Shown here: piece after piece, positions 8,090 through 16,105 of the stretch
How positions within the stretch are numbered: position 1 is the first letter of the stretch
Layout of the letters: each line of letters opens with the position of its first letter
Assembly (NCBI GenBank): GCA_021818445.1
Contig: JAKAEB010000042.1
Location: 1-33,136 of the forward strand
Length of the DNA stretch: 33,136 nt
Reading direction: 5' to 3'
Source of the DNA: Planctomycetota bacterium
GTDB lineage: Bacteria > Planctomycetota > Phycisphaerae > WQYP01
Notes under the pieces: generated by a model
What the model was told of the DNA's origin: nothing
What the model saw: the letters and a program-made list of their open reading frames with translations, nothing else
Databases searched by the model: none
Position numbers and translations under genes: made by a program

Positions 8090-9043
8090 ATGGTCAGTAT
8101 CGTTCAGCAGCGTCACAACGAAAGCCTAAATCACGCCTTGGGGCCTGTCATTGCTGATGCATTGGCGCGGCCCGACGTGGTGGAGATCATGGCCAATCCC
8201 GATGGTGGTTTATGGGTGGATATCATCGGCCAGGGCCGCCAGCGCCTGGGCGCTATTGATTCGAGTTCCGCGGAAACGGTGATTCGTCTATTGGCCGCCC
8301 ATGCCGGGGAAAATGCCAATCCTGAATCACCCGCCATCGCCGGCGTATTACCGGCAACGGGAGAACGGTTTCAAGGCTTATTGCCGCCGCTGGTCGACCG
8401 GCCCACTTTTACCATTCGCAAAAGACCAGCACGCATTTTTACACTCGATGATTATGTGGCATCCGGTGTGCTGGCGGCGGATGGTGCAAAAAGCATACGC
8501 CACGCCATTGCCCAGCGCCAGAATATTCTCGTCGCCGGCGGCACCGGTTCCGGTAAGACCACCCTGGTCAACGCCATATTACATGAACCGGAGTTCCAGA
8601 TGCAGCGTGTGGTACTCATTGAAGATACCCGTGAACTGCAATGCTCAGCCCCGGATCGGGTGGAACTGCTAACCAAACAAACCGAACCCAAGGTAACCAT
8701 GAATGATCTGCTGCGTATGACGCTGCGCCTACGGCCCGATCGGATTGTGGTGGGTGAAGTGCGGGGTGGTGAAGCCTTGGCACTCCTCAAGGCATGGAAT
8801 ACCGGCCATCCCGGCGGCGTGGCCACCATTCACGCCAACAGCGCCGAAGACGCCTTGTATCGGCTGGAAGATTTAATTGGGGAGGTTTCCCAGACGGTTC
8901 CGCAGCGTTCCATTGCGTCAGCGATCAATCTGGTGGTTTTCATTAAGAGAATTGCTGTTGCACCTGGGCGCGTGGTATCGGAGATATTGCAGGTTGTTGA
9001 TTTCAGTGCCGGTAGGTATATGTTACACAAGCCGACGCTGTAG
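8090..9043 (+). CDS. trbB: TrbB/VirB11-family secretion ATPase
   Basis: A 317-aa hexameric traffic ATPase of the type IV secretion system, acting at the cytoplasmic face of the inner membrane. Visible motifs: Walker A GGTGSGKTTL (around residue 152), Asp box L-I-E-D-T-R-E-L, Walker B region R-P-D-R-I-V-V-G-E-V-R-G-G-E-A and His box T-G-H-P-G-G-V-A-T-I-H-A-N. I chose ATG 8090 because AAGGAG at 8077-8082 is 7 nt upstream; the in-frame ATG at 8084 is only 1 nt from it. The natural C-terminus (G-R-Y-M-L-H-K-P) appears complete. In related operons trbC follows at once; here it is about 20.6 kb away, beyond the cargo. Confidence 0.95.
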   Translation: MVSIVQQRHNESLNHALGPVIADALARPDVVEIMANPDGGLWVDIIGQGRQRLGAIDSSSAETVIRLLAAHAGENANPESPAIAGVLPATGERFQGLLPPLVDRPTFTIRKRPARIFTLDDYVASGVLAADGAKSIRHAIAQRQNILVAGGTGSGKTTLVNAILHEPEFQMQRVVLIEDTRELQCSAPDRVELLTKQTEPKVTMNDLLRMTLRLRPDRIVVGEVRGGEALALLKAWNTGHPGGVATIHANSAEDALYRLEDLIGEVSQTVPQRSIASAINLVVFIKRIAVAPGRVVSEILQVVDFSAGRYMLHKPTL

Positions 9044-9178
9044 CACTGCTTTGGTGATCTGCGGAACAATTGGAACCGTCTGCTTGATGCCGCAGGCCTG
9101 ACACCGGAAGAACGCAAGGAGGCAGTGGTGTTATTCTATTCGCGGGTAGAAACGCTGCCGGGTACGGAAGTTGGGTGA
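9044..9178 (+). pseudogene. Coding-like remnant directly after trbB, in frame with it
   Basis: After the trbB TAG (9041-9043) the same frame stays open for 44 codons to TGA at 9176-9178. The translation from 9059 is strikingly protein-like (LRNNWNRLLDAAGLTPEERK, then E-A-V-V-L-F-Y-S-R-V-E-T-L-P). There is no start codon or ribosome site. It looks like the 3' end of a gene cut off when cargo was inserted behind trbB. I do not recognise the family. An amber-interrupted extension of TrbB is the alternative, but TrbB already has its usual end. Confidence 0.4.
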
Positions 9179-9205
9179 AGGCGTTGGAAGAGAACAAATG
9201 CGGGG

Positions 9206-9234
9206 TGTCACATAATGGGGGAAGGTAATATAAT
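9206..9234 (+). promoter_or_regulatory. Promoter of the PIN-domain gene
   Basis: TGTCAC (9206-9211) and a perfect TATAAT (9229-9234) are 17 bp apart. The gene at 9268 follows with GGAG (9257-9260) 7 nt before its ATG. It marks the start of the cargo as an independent transcription unit. Confidence 0.6.
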
Positions 9235-9267
9235 AGAGACAATGGATATTAGGAACGGAGTCCAAAG

Positions 9268-10224
9268 ATGCAGTCCTTATATTCGACGCTGATATCGAAA
9301 TGCGATGCCGTCAAAATGAAGATAAATACTTTCATCAGCCAGCACACAAAGATCTACGTTGTCCCAAGCAGCATCGAAAGGGTGCCGTCCAACTCACCCA
9401 TTGACACGTTCATGCGGCGGATGCCACACTTTCTTCCATCTGATGCCTTTGAAGATACCGTGGCGACAATCGGCTTTCAATCGTGGGCACCGCTCGATGA
9501 CGAGGGGCGGATGGCACAATGTGATGCACTCAACGATTTTCGTGAATACGCCGGAGTCCTTACGCCAGTCATCCATGACTATCCGGCCACGACAAAACAA
9601 GATATGGAAGAATCTATCCAGACGATTATGGACTTCATCCAGCAGGATGGCTACTTGCCCTATCAAACTGTTGATGCGGTGGTGCAGGCCATCAGCACGG
9701 AACTGGATAAACAGAAGCAGATACTCGGTTCTTATATAAAAAATTCTGTCGCATCGCCGATCCTCGTTGCTGACACTAATGCACTATACTACAACCCGGC
9801 CTTGGAGGATTGGACATTCGCCGACATTCCGCAGTTCCAGTTGGCGGTGCTGCCGCCGGTATTGGAAGAACTAGACCGACACAAGAGCGAGCACCGGAAT
9901 GAGACCCTACAGATAAAAGCTGGGCGGCTCGTCAACCAAATTAAGGAATACCGGCGGAGGGGTGATATTCAAAGAGGCGTGCCGCTGAAGAGCACAATCA
10001 GCACCTTCATCACCCCCAATATTATACCGATCTTCAACAGGGTGGGGCCGTTTTCGGATTCTAAGGTGGCCGACAACCAGATTCTCGCAGGCTGCTTCGA
10101 GCTGGCACGGCAGAACCCTGGCTGTCCTGTCGCCCTCGTGACCCGCGACGTTAATCTCCAGAACAAAGCCGCCTGCATTTGCTTGCCCTACCTTGAGCCA
10201 CCTGATGCCGTTCCAAAACCGTAA
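9268..10224 (+). CDS. PIN-domain ribonuclease-like protein
   Basis: A 318-aa protein with a C-terminal PIN domain (about residues 163-310), the metal-dependent RNase fold used by many toxins and defence effectors. The acidic residues are in place: D169 in V-A-D-T-N-A-L, E200/E201 in V-L-E-E-L-D, D269 in K-V-A-D-N-Q-I-L and D294 in V-T-R-D-V-N. The N-terminal 160 residues are mostly helical and unrecognised. It is much longer than VapC toxins (~130 aa) and no antitoxin-sized gene precedes it, so a solitary effector or RNA-processing role is more likely than a classic toxin-antitoxin pair. It has its own promoter and ribosome site. It is the first cargo gene after trbB. Confidence 0.75.
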   Translation: MQSLYSTLISKCDAVKMKINTFISQHTKIYVVPSSIERVPSNSPIDTFMRRMPHFLPSDAFEDTVATIGFQSWAPLDDEGRMAQCDALNDFREYAGVLTPVIHDYPATTKQDMEESIQTIMDFIQQDGYLPYQTVDAVVQAISTELDKQKQILGSYIKNSVASPILVADTNALYYNPALEDWTFADIPQFQLAVLPPVLEELDRHKSEHRNETLQIKAGRLVNQIKEYRRRGDIQRGVPLKSTISTFITPNIIPIFNRVGPFSDSKVADNQILAGCFELARQNPGCPVALVTRDVNLQNKAACICLPYLEPPDAVPKP

Positions 10225-10263
10225 TCCGATCTCGGTCGATGCAGCCGTCAATAGCTGCCGAAC

Positions 10264-10303
10264 CATTCTTGCGGTATCCTTTCGGGCGGCGGTGAAATTG
10301 GGA
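10264..10303. repeat. 40-bp direct repeat, copy 1
   Basis: Starts CATTCTTGCGGTATCC and ends GTGAAATTGGGA. It is identical to 13181-13220 except for one base (G versus T at the 26th position). Weaker similarity continues ~15 bp upstream in both. It contains TTGCGG-18 bp-TGAAAT, which could also serve as a promoter. Confidence 0.85.
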
Positions 10304-10373
10304 ATTGTGGAAGTTGTATGGCCGTGAGAAGACTGGTATCGTGCAGTATCCGCGTGGAGGGCTGAAACTGGAA

Positions 10374-10760
10374 ATGGTCTCTGACAGGACGACAATCCGT
10401 TATTCCGCCAATATCTGTGCGGGATCGCTGAAGGTGCCGGAAAGCCGGATCGTGGCCGGTCTGCTTCTGAAGGGTGTCAGCGGGGATGACTGGCACCACG
10501 CCATGGTGGAGCAAAATGTCCTGCAGGCCCGCAATACCGTTTCTGCCGTCCGCATCGGACGGCTGGTGCGGCAGCGGCTGGAGCTTATGAAACCTGATCT
10601 GTGGCGACTGGTGCGGGATGGCTCCGGCCCGGTCGCTACCCAGGCTATTCTGGCCGCCGCCATTAAGCACAGCCCGTTGCTCGGCGATTTTCTTGATCTG
10701 GTCGTGCGTGAACAGTTTCGTTATTATTACGTTTTCGTAATTGAACGGTACGATACATGA
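10374..10760 (+). pseudogene. brxA: Truncated BrxA (DUF1819), BREX-associated
   Basis: The 128 residues from ATG 10374 match the N-terminal two thirds of BrxA: Y-S-A-N-I-x-A-G-S-L-x-V-P-E-S-R, then V-E-Q-N-V-L-Q-A-R-N, L-R/K-P-D-L-W-R-L-V-R-D-G and A-A-A-I-K-H-S-P-L-L-G-D-F-L-D-L-V-V-R-E-Q-F-R. BrxA is a small DNA-binding BREX component of about 200 aa. Here the similarity stops abruptly at ~10719 and the frame ends after a short unrelated Y/V-rich tail at 10760. I find no continuation in another frame. No brxC, pglX, pglZ or brxL is present, so this is most likely a relic, although a shortened functional protein cannot be excluded. GGAGG lies 13 nt before the ATG, rather far. Confidence 0.7.
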
Positions 10761-10772
10761 ACGGTACGATAC
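10726..10772 (+). promoter_or_regulatory. Inverted and tandem repeats, operator/promoter candidate before the KAP-like gene
   Basis: ATTACG-TTTT-CGTAAT (10726-10741) is a perfect inverted repeat. It is followed by TGAACGGTACGATAC twice in tandem (10742-10756 and 10758-10772, period 16). TTGAAC (10741-10746) and TACGAT (10765-10770) are 18 bp apart and could be -35/-10. The cluster begins exactly where BrxA similarity ends and lies 70 bp before the NTPase start at 10842. Confidence 0.45.
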
Positions 10773-10841
10773 CACCAACGGGCGCAGCGTAGCATAGTCG
10801 GCGGTATCCACCAATGCAGAACGACTACACGGAGATATACT

Positions 10842-12995
10842 GTGGCTCAACTTGACCGATTGAAAAAGAGGTTGTTCAGTTGCGTCGGTGATACAGTTCT
10901 TCCATACTGGGCGCTCGCCGTGAGCACAATGCTCGTGTCATGCACGTTGTCCGAATGGTTCTCTTTATCCAGCGGAGCAACCATTGGTGCATGGTTGGTG
11001 CTGCCGATTCTTCTGGCCATCGCGATTCTGGTCTGGGGGTGTCATTTGGCACGCCTGCCGATGGCGGGTTCAATTTTCCTCCGTCGCGGCCTACCTCCGC
11101 CAGTAATCTGGGTGATGCTCGCGTCCGGAACAGTTGCATTATTTACCGCGCTTTATTTCCATCACATCGGCTCTTCATCCGATATATCAACCGCTTTCGT
11201 GGCCGCCGCGCTGGCGCTGATAGGGTACACATTGCTTCTGCCCCGCGTGCTGGCCTGCCAGACTACCAGCCGCCTGCGCACCGAGCTTCAGGCTGCTGTT
11301 GGAGATACGGCAGCATCCGCATCCAAGACGCGGTCCGAGTCTGCGGCTGCGGCCAAAGAGCCTGATCGCATCCCGCCTATCAACAACGGCCCAACGCCTT
11401 GGGGCGCACCCATTAACGACCCCGAACGCGAGCAACGGCTTTTCCGTTGGATTGCGGTACCAGAAAATCCAATTGGCCGCAGTACCGACGACTTGTTTGA
11501 CGTGAAGCAGAAGGCGGTGAGGTTGCTGGAACTGCTATGCCCGGTATCGCCTGTTTCGAATGCCGGTACCGTCAATGTGCTGGGGCCGCGCGGATCAGGG
11601 AAGTCGTCTTTACTGCGCCTCGCTGCCGAGTTTGAGCAAACCTCGAAGGCCAAGCTGATATCTGCGCCGCAGGTCGTGCTGCGGTTTTGTTTTCTTTCCC
11701 TTTGGGATTACTCGAACCCCAGGGCCGCACTGCGGGGTGCAATCGATGAACTCCTCGAAATAATCCGTGACCGTATCGACATCCTTCCGATTGCGGGCAT
11801 ATCAAATGGGATTGTCCGGGCGTTTTTTGGTGCTTCCGCTATCCCTGACATTCTCGGCGGGTTTTCGGCCCCTTCTCTGGACCACTGGCTTCCGGCTCTA
11901 TCGGAATTACTTGTCAGGGCCAATCTGCGCATCATTTTGTGTGTTGAAGACGATGATCGCATTACAACCGCCGCTCGCCGCGCCGACCACTGCGAAATCA
12001 TGCAGGGATTCCTGGATCGCCTTAAGGGTCTTCCGGGATTCGGGTATGTAATATGTACGTCGACGCCGGTTTGGTCAGAACCATCGCCCGATGAATTCCA
12101 CTCCGTTATCCCGGAAGGAGGGAACGATAACGCCGATAATTGGAACAGCTACAACGAGCGATGGTTAAAGGCGTGCCGGGACGGCGTTATTAAAACAGAG
12201 AACGCCCCACCGTTGACCGCAGCAGAGATGGCTCGCCTCCGTGGGGAGGTCGGCGGGATTATTTATCGGGGGCGATCAAAATGGGCGGAAAGCATGGGGC
12301 ACCTGCCTGTGTCCAGGCTCTGTCAATATGATTGTCTGCTTGACGAGTACCTTCGATACGCGGAGGTGGAACCTGTATTAAAGGTATTCCGAACCTGGAT
12401 GGTCCGGCAAGTGTGGCCGGACCTTCAGGACCTTACCATGGCGGTTCCCCTGTGCGGAATTGACACACAACAGCGGCAGAGCCTGTTCAGTGCATTTCTT
12501 GCGGACTACTCAGATAGCGGACTGGCGCAGCACATCACACCACGCACACTGCGAAATGCTTTGCGTGAAGCGCATCGGCGCTGGATGAATATCGTTGCTG
12601 TTCTCCAGCAAGACCGTAGCCAAGACAGTAGCGATTGGCAGAAGCGGTGGACCGAAAACGGTATCGATTTTGACAGCGTGCTGACGGCGTGCCTCCTGCG
12701 CGCATGTCTGCCCGATCGGTGGCCAAACTTCCTCCGGGGCGCGGGTAATCAAACTTTGTATACAAGTTTTCACCGTAATCTTGCGGAACAAAGGCCGGGT
12801 GGGCCCGAAGGTTTTAGCATGTTGCACGGTGAGGTTGCCACGCAGTTGAGGAATTTGCCACTTTGGCTGGGCCTGTCGAGTTCCGTATGGAACGTGCTCG
12901 CCGTACAGGATTTTGTTCAGGGCCACAATGTAAGGCCTGGCGGCATCATCGGAAACGGTGCGCAGAATAACTGGAAGTTGTTTATCAATTCTTGA
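10842..12995 (+). CDS. Membrane-anchored KAP-like P-loop NTPase
   Basis: A 717-aa protein starting at GTG 10842 with GGAG 7 nt upstream. Residues ~20-135 contain about four hydrophobic segments in two pairs, followed by an A/S-rich linker. The NTPase domain has Walker A L-G-P-R-G-S-G-K-S-S (247-256) and a Walker B-like I-I-L-C-V-E-D-D-D-R (about 366-376), resembling the acidic D-D-x-D-R motif of KAP and STAND ATPases. The C-terminal ~300 residues are helical and unrecognised. KAP ATPases with membrane helices occur in defence loci as sensors or membrane effectors. That role is inferred from class and context. It is bracketed by the 40-bp repeats, with no partner gene of its own. Confidence 0.65.
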   Translation: MAQLDRLKKRLFSCVGDTVLPYWALAVSTMLVSCTLSEWFSLSSGATIGAWLVLPILLAIAILVWGCHLARLPMAGSIFLRRGLPPPVIWVMLASGTVALFTALYFHHIGSSSDISTAFVAAALALIGYTLLLPRVLACQTTSRLRTELQAAVGDTAASASKTRSESAAAAKEPDRIPPINNGPTPWGAPINDPEREQRLFRWIAVPENPIGRSTDDLFDVKQKAVRLLELLCPVSPVSNAGTVNVLGPRGSGKSSLLRLAAEFEQTSKAKLISAPQVVLRFCFLSLWDYSNPRAALRGAIDELLEIIRDRIDILPIAGISNGIVRAFFGASAIPDILGGFSAPSLDHWLPALSELLVRANLRIILCVEDDDRITTAARRADHCEIMQGFLDRLKGLPGFGYVICTSTPVWSEPSPDEFHSVIPEGGNDNADNWNSYNERWLKACRDGVIKTENAPPLTAAEMARLRGEVGGIIYRGRSKWAESMGHLPVSRLCQYDCLLDEYLRYAEVEPVLKVFRTWMVRQVWPDLQDLTMAVPLCGIDTQQRQSLFSAFLADYSDSGLAQHITPRTLRNALREAHRRWMNIVAVLQQDRSQDSSDWQKRWTENGIDFDSVLTACLLRACLPDRWPNFLRGAGNQTLYTSFHRNLAEQRPGGPEGFSMLHGEVATQLRNLPLWLGLSSSVWNVLAVQDFVQGHNVRPGGIIGNGAQNNWKLFINS

Positions 12996-13012
12996 GTCCG
13001 CTTGCAGCTCGG

Positions 13013-13028
13013 CGAAAATTAGTTTTCG
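13013..13028. terminator. Small hairpin after the KAP-like gene
   Basis: CGAAAA-TTAG-TTTTCG is a perfect 6-bp inverted repeat 18 bp after the stop at 12995. It is AT-rich and without a T-run, so a weak terminator at best. The rest of 12996-13180 shows no gene. Confidence 0.3.
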
Positions 13029-13180
13029 TCCATTTCCACGTTGTGCCGCCCCCGGGTCTGTGCGACAACCTACCGACTGATCTACCCCGCCGGCGCATTA
13101 CCGCAAGCGGCACACGTCGGTCCCCGATGGTTTGGGCCCATCCCAGAACCCGGAGTTGGTTCCCCCATTAGCCGCCGCGT

Positions 13181-13220
13181 CATTCTTGCGGTATCCTTTC
13201 GGGCGTCGGTGAAATTGGGA
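13181..13220. repeat. 40-bp direct repeat, copy 2
   Basis: 39 of 40 bases equal copy 1 at 10264-10303. It ends 14 bp before the SNF2-helicase start, so it could be the promoter/leader of the five-gene operon as well as a recombination site. In copy 2 the -35/-10-like boxes TTGCGG and TGAAAT are intact. Confidence 0.85.
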
Positions 13221-13234
13221 AAAGCGGAACTTTC

Positions 13235-16105
13235 ATGACCACCCCATACCATGCACGCTACTTTGCACACGAGCTTACGCGACGGCGGCAGCCGCTGGGT
13301 GTGGACCGGCTTTCCATGGCATTATTCGATGCCAGTGTTGATCTCAATCCCCATCAGATTGACGCTGCCGCATTCGCCCTGCGTAGCCCACTGTCCAAGG
13401 GTGTATTGCTGGCGGATGAAGTGGGCTTGGGAAAAACCATTGAGGCCGGATTGGTGCTATGCCAATGTTGGGCCGAACGAAAACGGCGATTGCTGGTCAT
13501 TTGCCCCGCGAGCATCCGCAAACAATGGGGACTGGAATTGCAGGAAAAATTTAATCTGCCCACCGTTATCTTAGATGCCAAAACGTACCGCCAAGAACAA
13601 GCCGCTGGCAATGCCCATCCATTTGCAAGTGACAAAGTGGTCATAACTTCCATGAACTTCGCCAGCAAAATGCAGGCGGACATCCGATCCGTGCCTTTTG
13701 ATCTGGTGGTCATTGATGAGGCCCACAAGCTGCGCAATGCTTATCAGCCAAAAAACAAAATAGGGCAGGCGATCAAATGGGCGGTTCAAGACCGCAAGAA
13801 ACTTCTTCTGACCGCCACGCCATTGCAAAATTCGCTGCTGGAACTTTATGGCCTCTCCACCATTCTTGATGAGACGGTCTTCGGCGACGTTAATTCCTTC
13901 CGTTCCCAGTACACAAATTCCACGGGAGATATGAAGGCCCTGCAGGATCGGATCGAACATTTTTGCCAGCGTACACTGCGGCGGCAGGTTGTGGAATACA
14001 TTAAATACACCGCCCGACGGCCTCTGACTTTCAAATTCAGCCCTACGGACGAAGAACAGAAGCTTTACGAAGCGGTCTCGGAATACCTCATGCGGGAAAA
14101 CACCTTTGCGTTTCCCAAGCGGCAACGGCACCTGACGACACTGATTCTTCGCAAGTTGCTGGCGTCATCCTCCTTTGCGGTGGCCAATACGCTGGATACC
14201 ATGCGAAACCGGCTGGAGCAACTGATGAAGGGGGTACCGATACCGGACGATCTGCCTTCGGATATCGTCGCCGATGAGGAGATGGAGGAAGACCTGCTCG
14301 ATGAAATCCTTGATGATACCGGTGCCGAGAACAGGGACGCCGAACCTTCGGAAAGCAAGCCGGATCGCAAGGTCCTTGAAGATGAGATCAACGAACTGGC
14401 TCGTTACGCGAACTGGGCCAGAAGTATCGGCGTAGATACCAAAAGCAAGGCACTCCTTGTGGCGCTGAACACCGGATTGGCGGAGATGGCCAAAATGGGG
14501 GCCAAACGCAAGGCCCTTGTTTTTACAGAGTCCCGCCGCACGCAGGAATATCTCAAAAAATTCCTTGAAGTCAATGGTTATGCCGGGCAGATTGTCCTGT
14601 TCAACGGTACCAACGCTGGTTCAGAATCCGGGGAGATTATTGACCGCTGGCTCAAGGACAATACCGATTCCGGGCGTGCCACCGGCTCGCGCACCATCGA
14701 CAGCCGCACCGCGTTGATTGAGTATTTCCGCGATCACGCCACCGTGATGCTGGCCACCGAAGCGGCGGCGGAGGGTGTGAACCTGCAATTCTGTTCTCTG
14801 GTGGTAAATTACGATTTGCCATGGAATCCACAGCGTATTGAGCAACGTATTGGCCGCTGCCACCGATATGGGCAGGAACACGATGTGGTGGTTGTTAACT
14901 TTCTCAACGAACGCAACGAAGCCGACCGCCGGGTTCAGGAACTTCTGGCTGAAAAATTCAATCTATTCAGTGGTATTTTTGGTGCCTCGGATGAGGTATT
15001 GGGAACCATCGAATCCGGAGTTGATTTCGAGCGGCGAATTCTGGCGATCCACCAGGAGTGCCGCACGCCGGAACAAATTGCGGCAGCGTTCCAAAAGCTC
15101 CAGCAGGAAATGGAAGAGTCCATCAAATCCCGCTTAACCGATACGCGCCGGGTGCTCATGGAGCAATTTGATGAAGATGTCCACGCCCGGCTTAAAATGC
15201 GGCTTAGTGATGCCCAAGCCAATCTGGACCGCATCAGCCGCCTGTTCTGGACGTTGACGCGGTTCATCCTTGCTGACCGCGCAAATTTTGAGGACGCGGC
15301 CCTGGCATTCACATTGCAACGTCCACCCCAGGATAGCCTCAAGCCGGGCCGCTATCACCTGATTTCTAAAACGCAGGAAAATATCCCCGGCGATTTCCTT
15401 TATCGACTATCCCATCCGCTGGGGGAATGGGTCATCGATACCGGCAAAAGCCGTCCCACGCCTACGGCTAGCGTGGTTTTTAACCTGACCGGACACGGAA
15501 CCAAGCTTTCCATGGTGGATTCAATCAAGGGGCAGTACGGCTGGCTGACATTGCAACATCTGAAGGTCGATTCGTTTGACCGCGAGGAATATCTGCTGTT
15601 TTCCGCCGTTACCGACTCAGGCCGGTCGCTGGATCAGGAAACCTGCGAAAGATTGTTCCAATGCGATGGCATCGTGGTTCCAGCGGAGGACCCGCCCGCA
15701 CCGGTGCGGGAACGGCTGGAAAATGAAGCCATCCGTCACGCCGATGCCACCATTGGAGCCTCCCTGGAGGCCAACAGCAAATTGTTCGGTGAGGAGCGAG
15801 AGCGGCTGGAAAACTGGGCGGAGGACATGGTTTTTGTCGCCGAAAAAGAACTGGCGGACATTAAAGCCCAGATTAAAGCGGTTCGGCGAAAATCCCGCCT
15901 GGCCACCACGCTTGATGAGCAGAATAATCTCCAGCAAACCATTCAGGAACTGGAAAGGCGGCAGCGGACGCAGCGGCAGGAAATTTTTGACGTGGAGGAC
16001 CAGATTGCGACAAAGCGAGATAAACTCATTGACGCCCTGCACCGCCGCATGAGCCAGAAAACCAGTATGATGCCACTGTTTACTATTCAATGGAAAGTAG
16101 TGTAA
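13235..16105 (+). CDS. RapA/SNF2-family helicase of a restriction-like system
   Basis: A 956-aa superfamily 2 translocase. Motif I is L-L-A-D-E-V-G-L-G-K-T-I-E-A-G (around 58-72), motif II is V-I-D-E-A-H (159-164), and the C-terminal helicase lobe shows T-E-A-A-A-E-G-V-N-L-Q and Q-R-I-E-Q-R-I-G-R-C-H-R-Y-G-Q (about 505-550). The acidic insert at ~345-375 (E/D-rich) and the long C-terminal coiled coil (about 850-935) resemble helicases found with type III-like methyltransferases, DISARM DrmD and BREX BrxHII. It would translocate on DNA and remodel or help restrict it. It is the first gene of the operon. Its TAA overlaps the next ATG (TAATG at 16103-16107), and the start follows the 40-bp repeat. 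Confidence 0.92.
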   Translation: MTTPYHARYFAHELTRRRQPLGVDRLSMALFDASVDLNPHQIDAAAFALRSPLSKGVLLADEVGLGKTIEAGLVLCQCWAERKRRLLVICPASIRKQWGLELQEKFNLPTVILDAKTYRQEQAAGNAHPFASDKVVITSMNFASKMQADIRSVPFDLVVIDEAHKLRNAYQPKNKIGQAIKWAVQDRKKLLLTATPLQNSLLELYGLSTILDETVFGDVNSFRSQYTNSTGDMKALQDRIEHFCQRTLRRQVVEYIKYTARRPLTFKFSPTDEEQKLYEAVSEYLMRENTFAFPKRQRHLTTLILRKLLASSSFAVANTLDTMRNRLEQLMKGVPIPDDLPSDIVADEEMEEDLLDEILDDTGAENRDAEPSESKPDRKVLEDEINELARYANWARSIGVDTKSKALLVALNTGLAEMAKMGAKRKALVFTESRRTQEYLKKFLEVNGYAGQIVLFNGTNAGSESGEIIDRWLKDNTDSGRATGSRTIDSRTALIEYFRDHATVMLATEAAAEGVNLQFCSLVVNYDLPWNPQRIEQRIGRCHRYGQEHDVVVVNFLNERNEADRRVQELLAEKFNLFSGIFGASDEVLGTIESGVDFERRILAIHQECRTPEQIAAAFQKLQQEMEESIKSRLTDTRRVLMEQFDEDVHARLKMRLSDAQANLDRISRLFWTLTRFILADRANFEDAALAFTLQRPPQDSLKPGRYHLISKTQENIPGDFLYRLSHPLGEWVIDTGKSRPTPTASVVFNLTGHGTKLSMVDSIKGQYGWLTLQHLKVDSFDREEYLLFSAVTDSGRSLDQETCERLFQCDGIVVPAEDPPAPVRERLENEAIRHADATIGASLEANSKLFGEERERLENWAEDMVFVAEKELADIKAQIKAVRRKSRLATTLDEQNNLQQTIQELERRQRTQRQEIFDVEDQIATKRDKLIDALHRRMSQKTSMMPLFTIQWKVV

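Noticed and set aside
10374..10760. A complete BREX system
   Set aside because: Only part of brxA is present; brxB, brxC, pglX, pglZ and brxL are all missing, and the nearby methyltransferase is type III Mod-like rather than PglX.
13041..13238. 65-codon open frame containing repeat copy 2
   Set aside because: No ribosome site; the stretch is open in several frames on both strands because of the repeat's composition, and it overlaps the helicase start.
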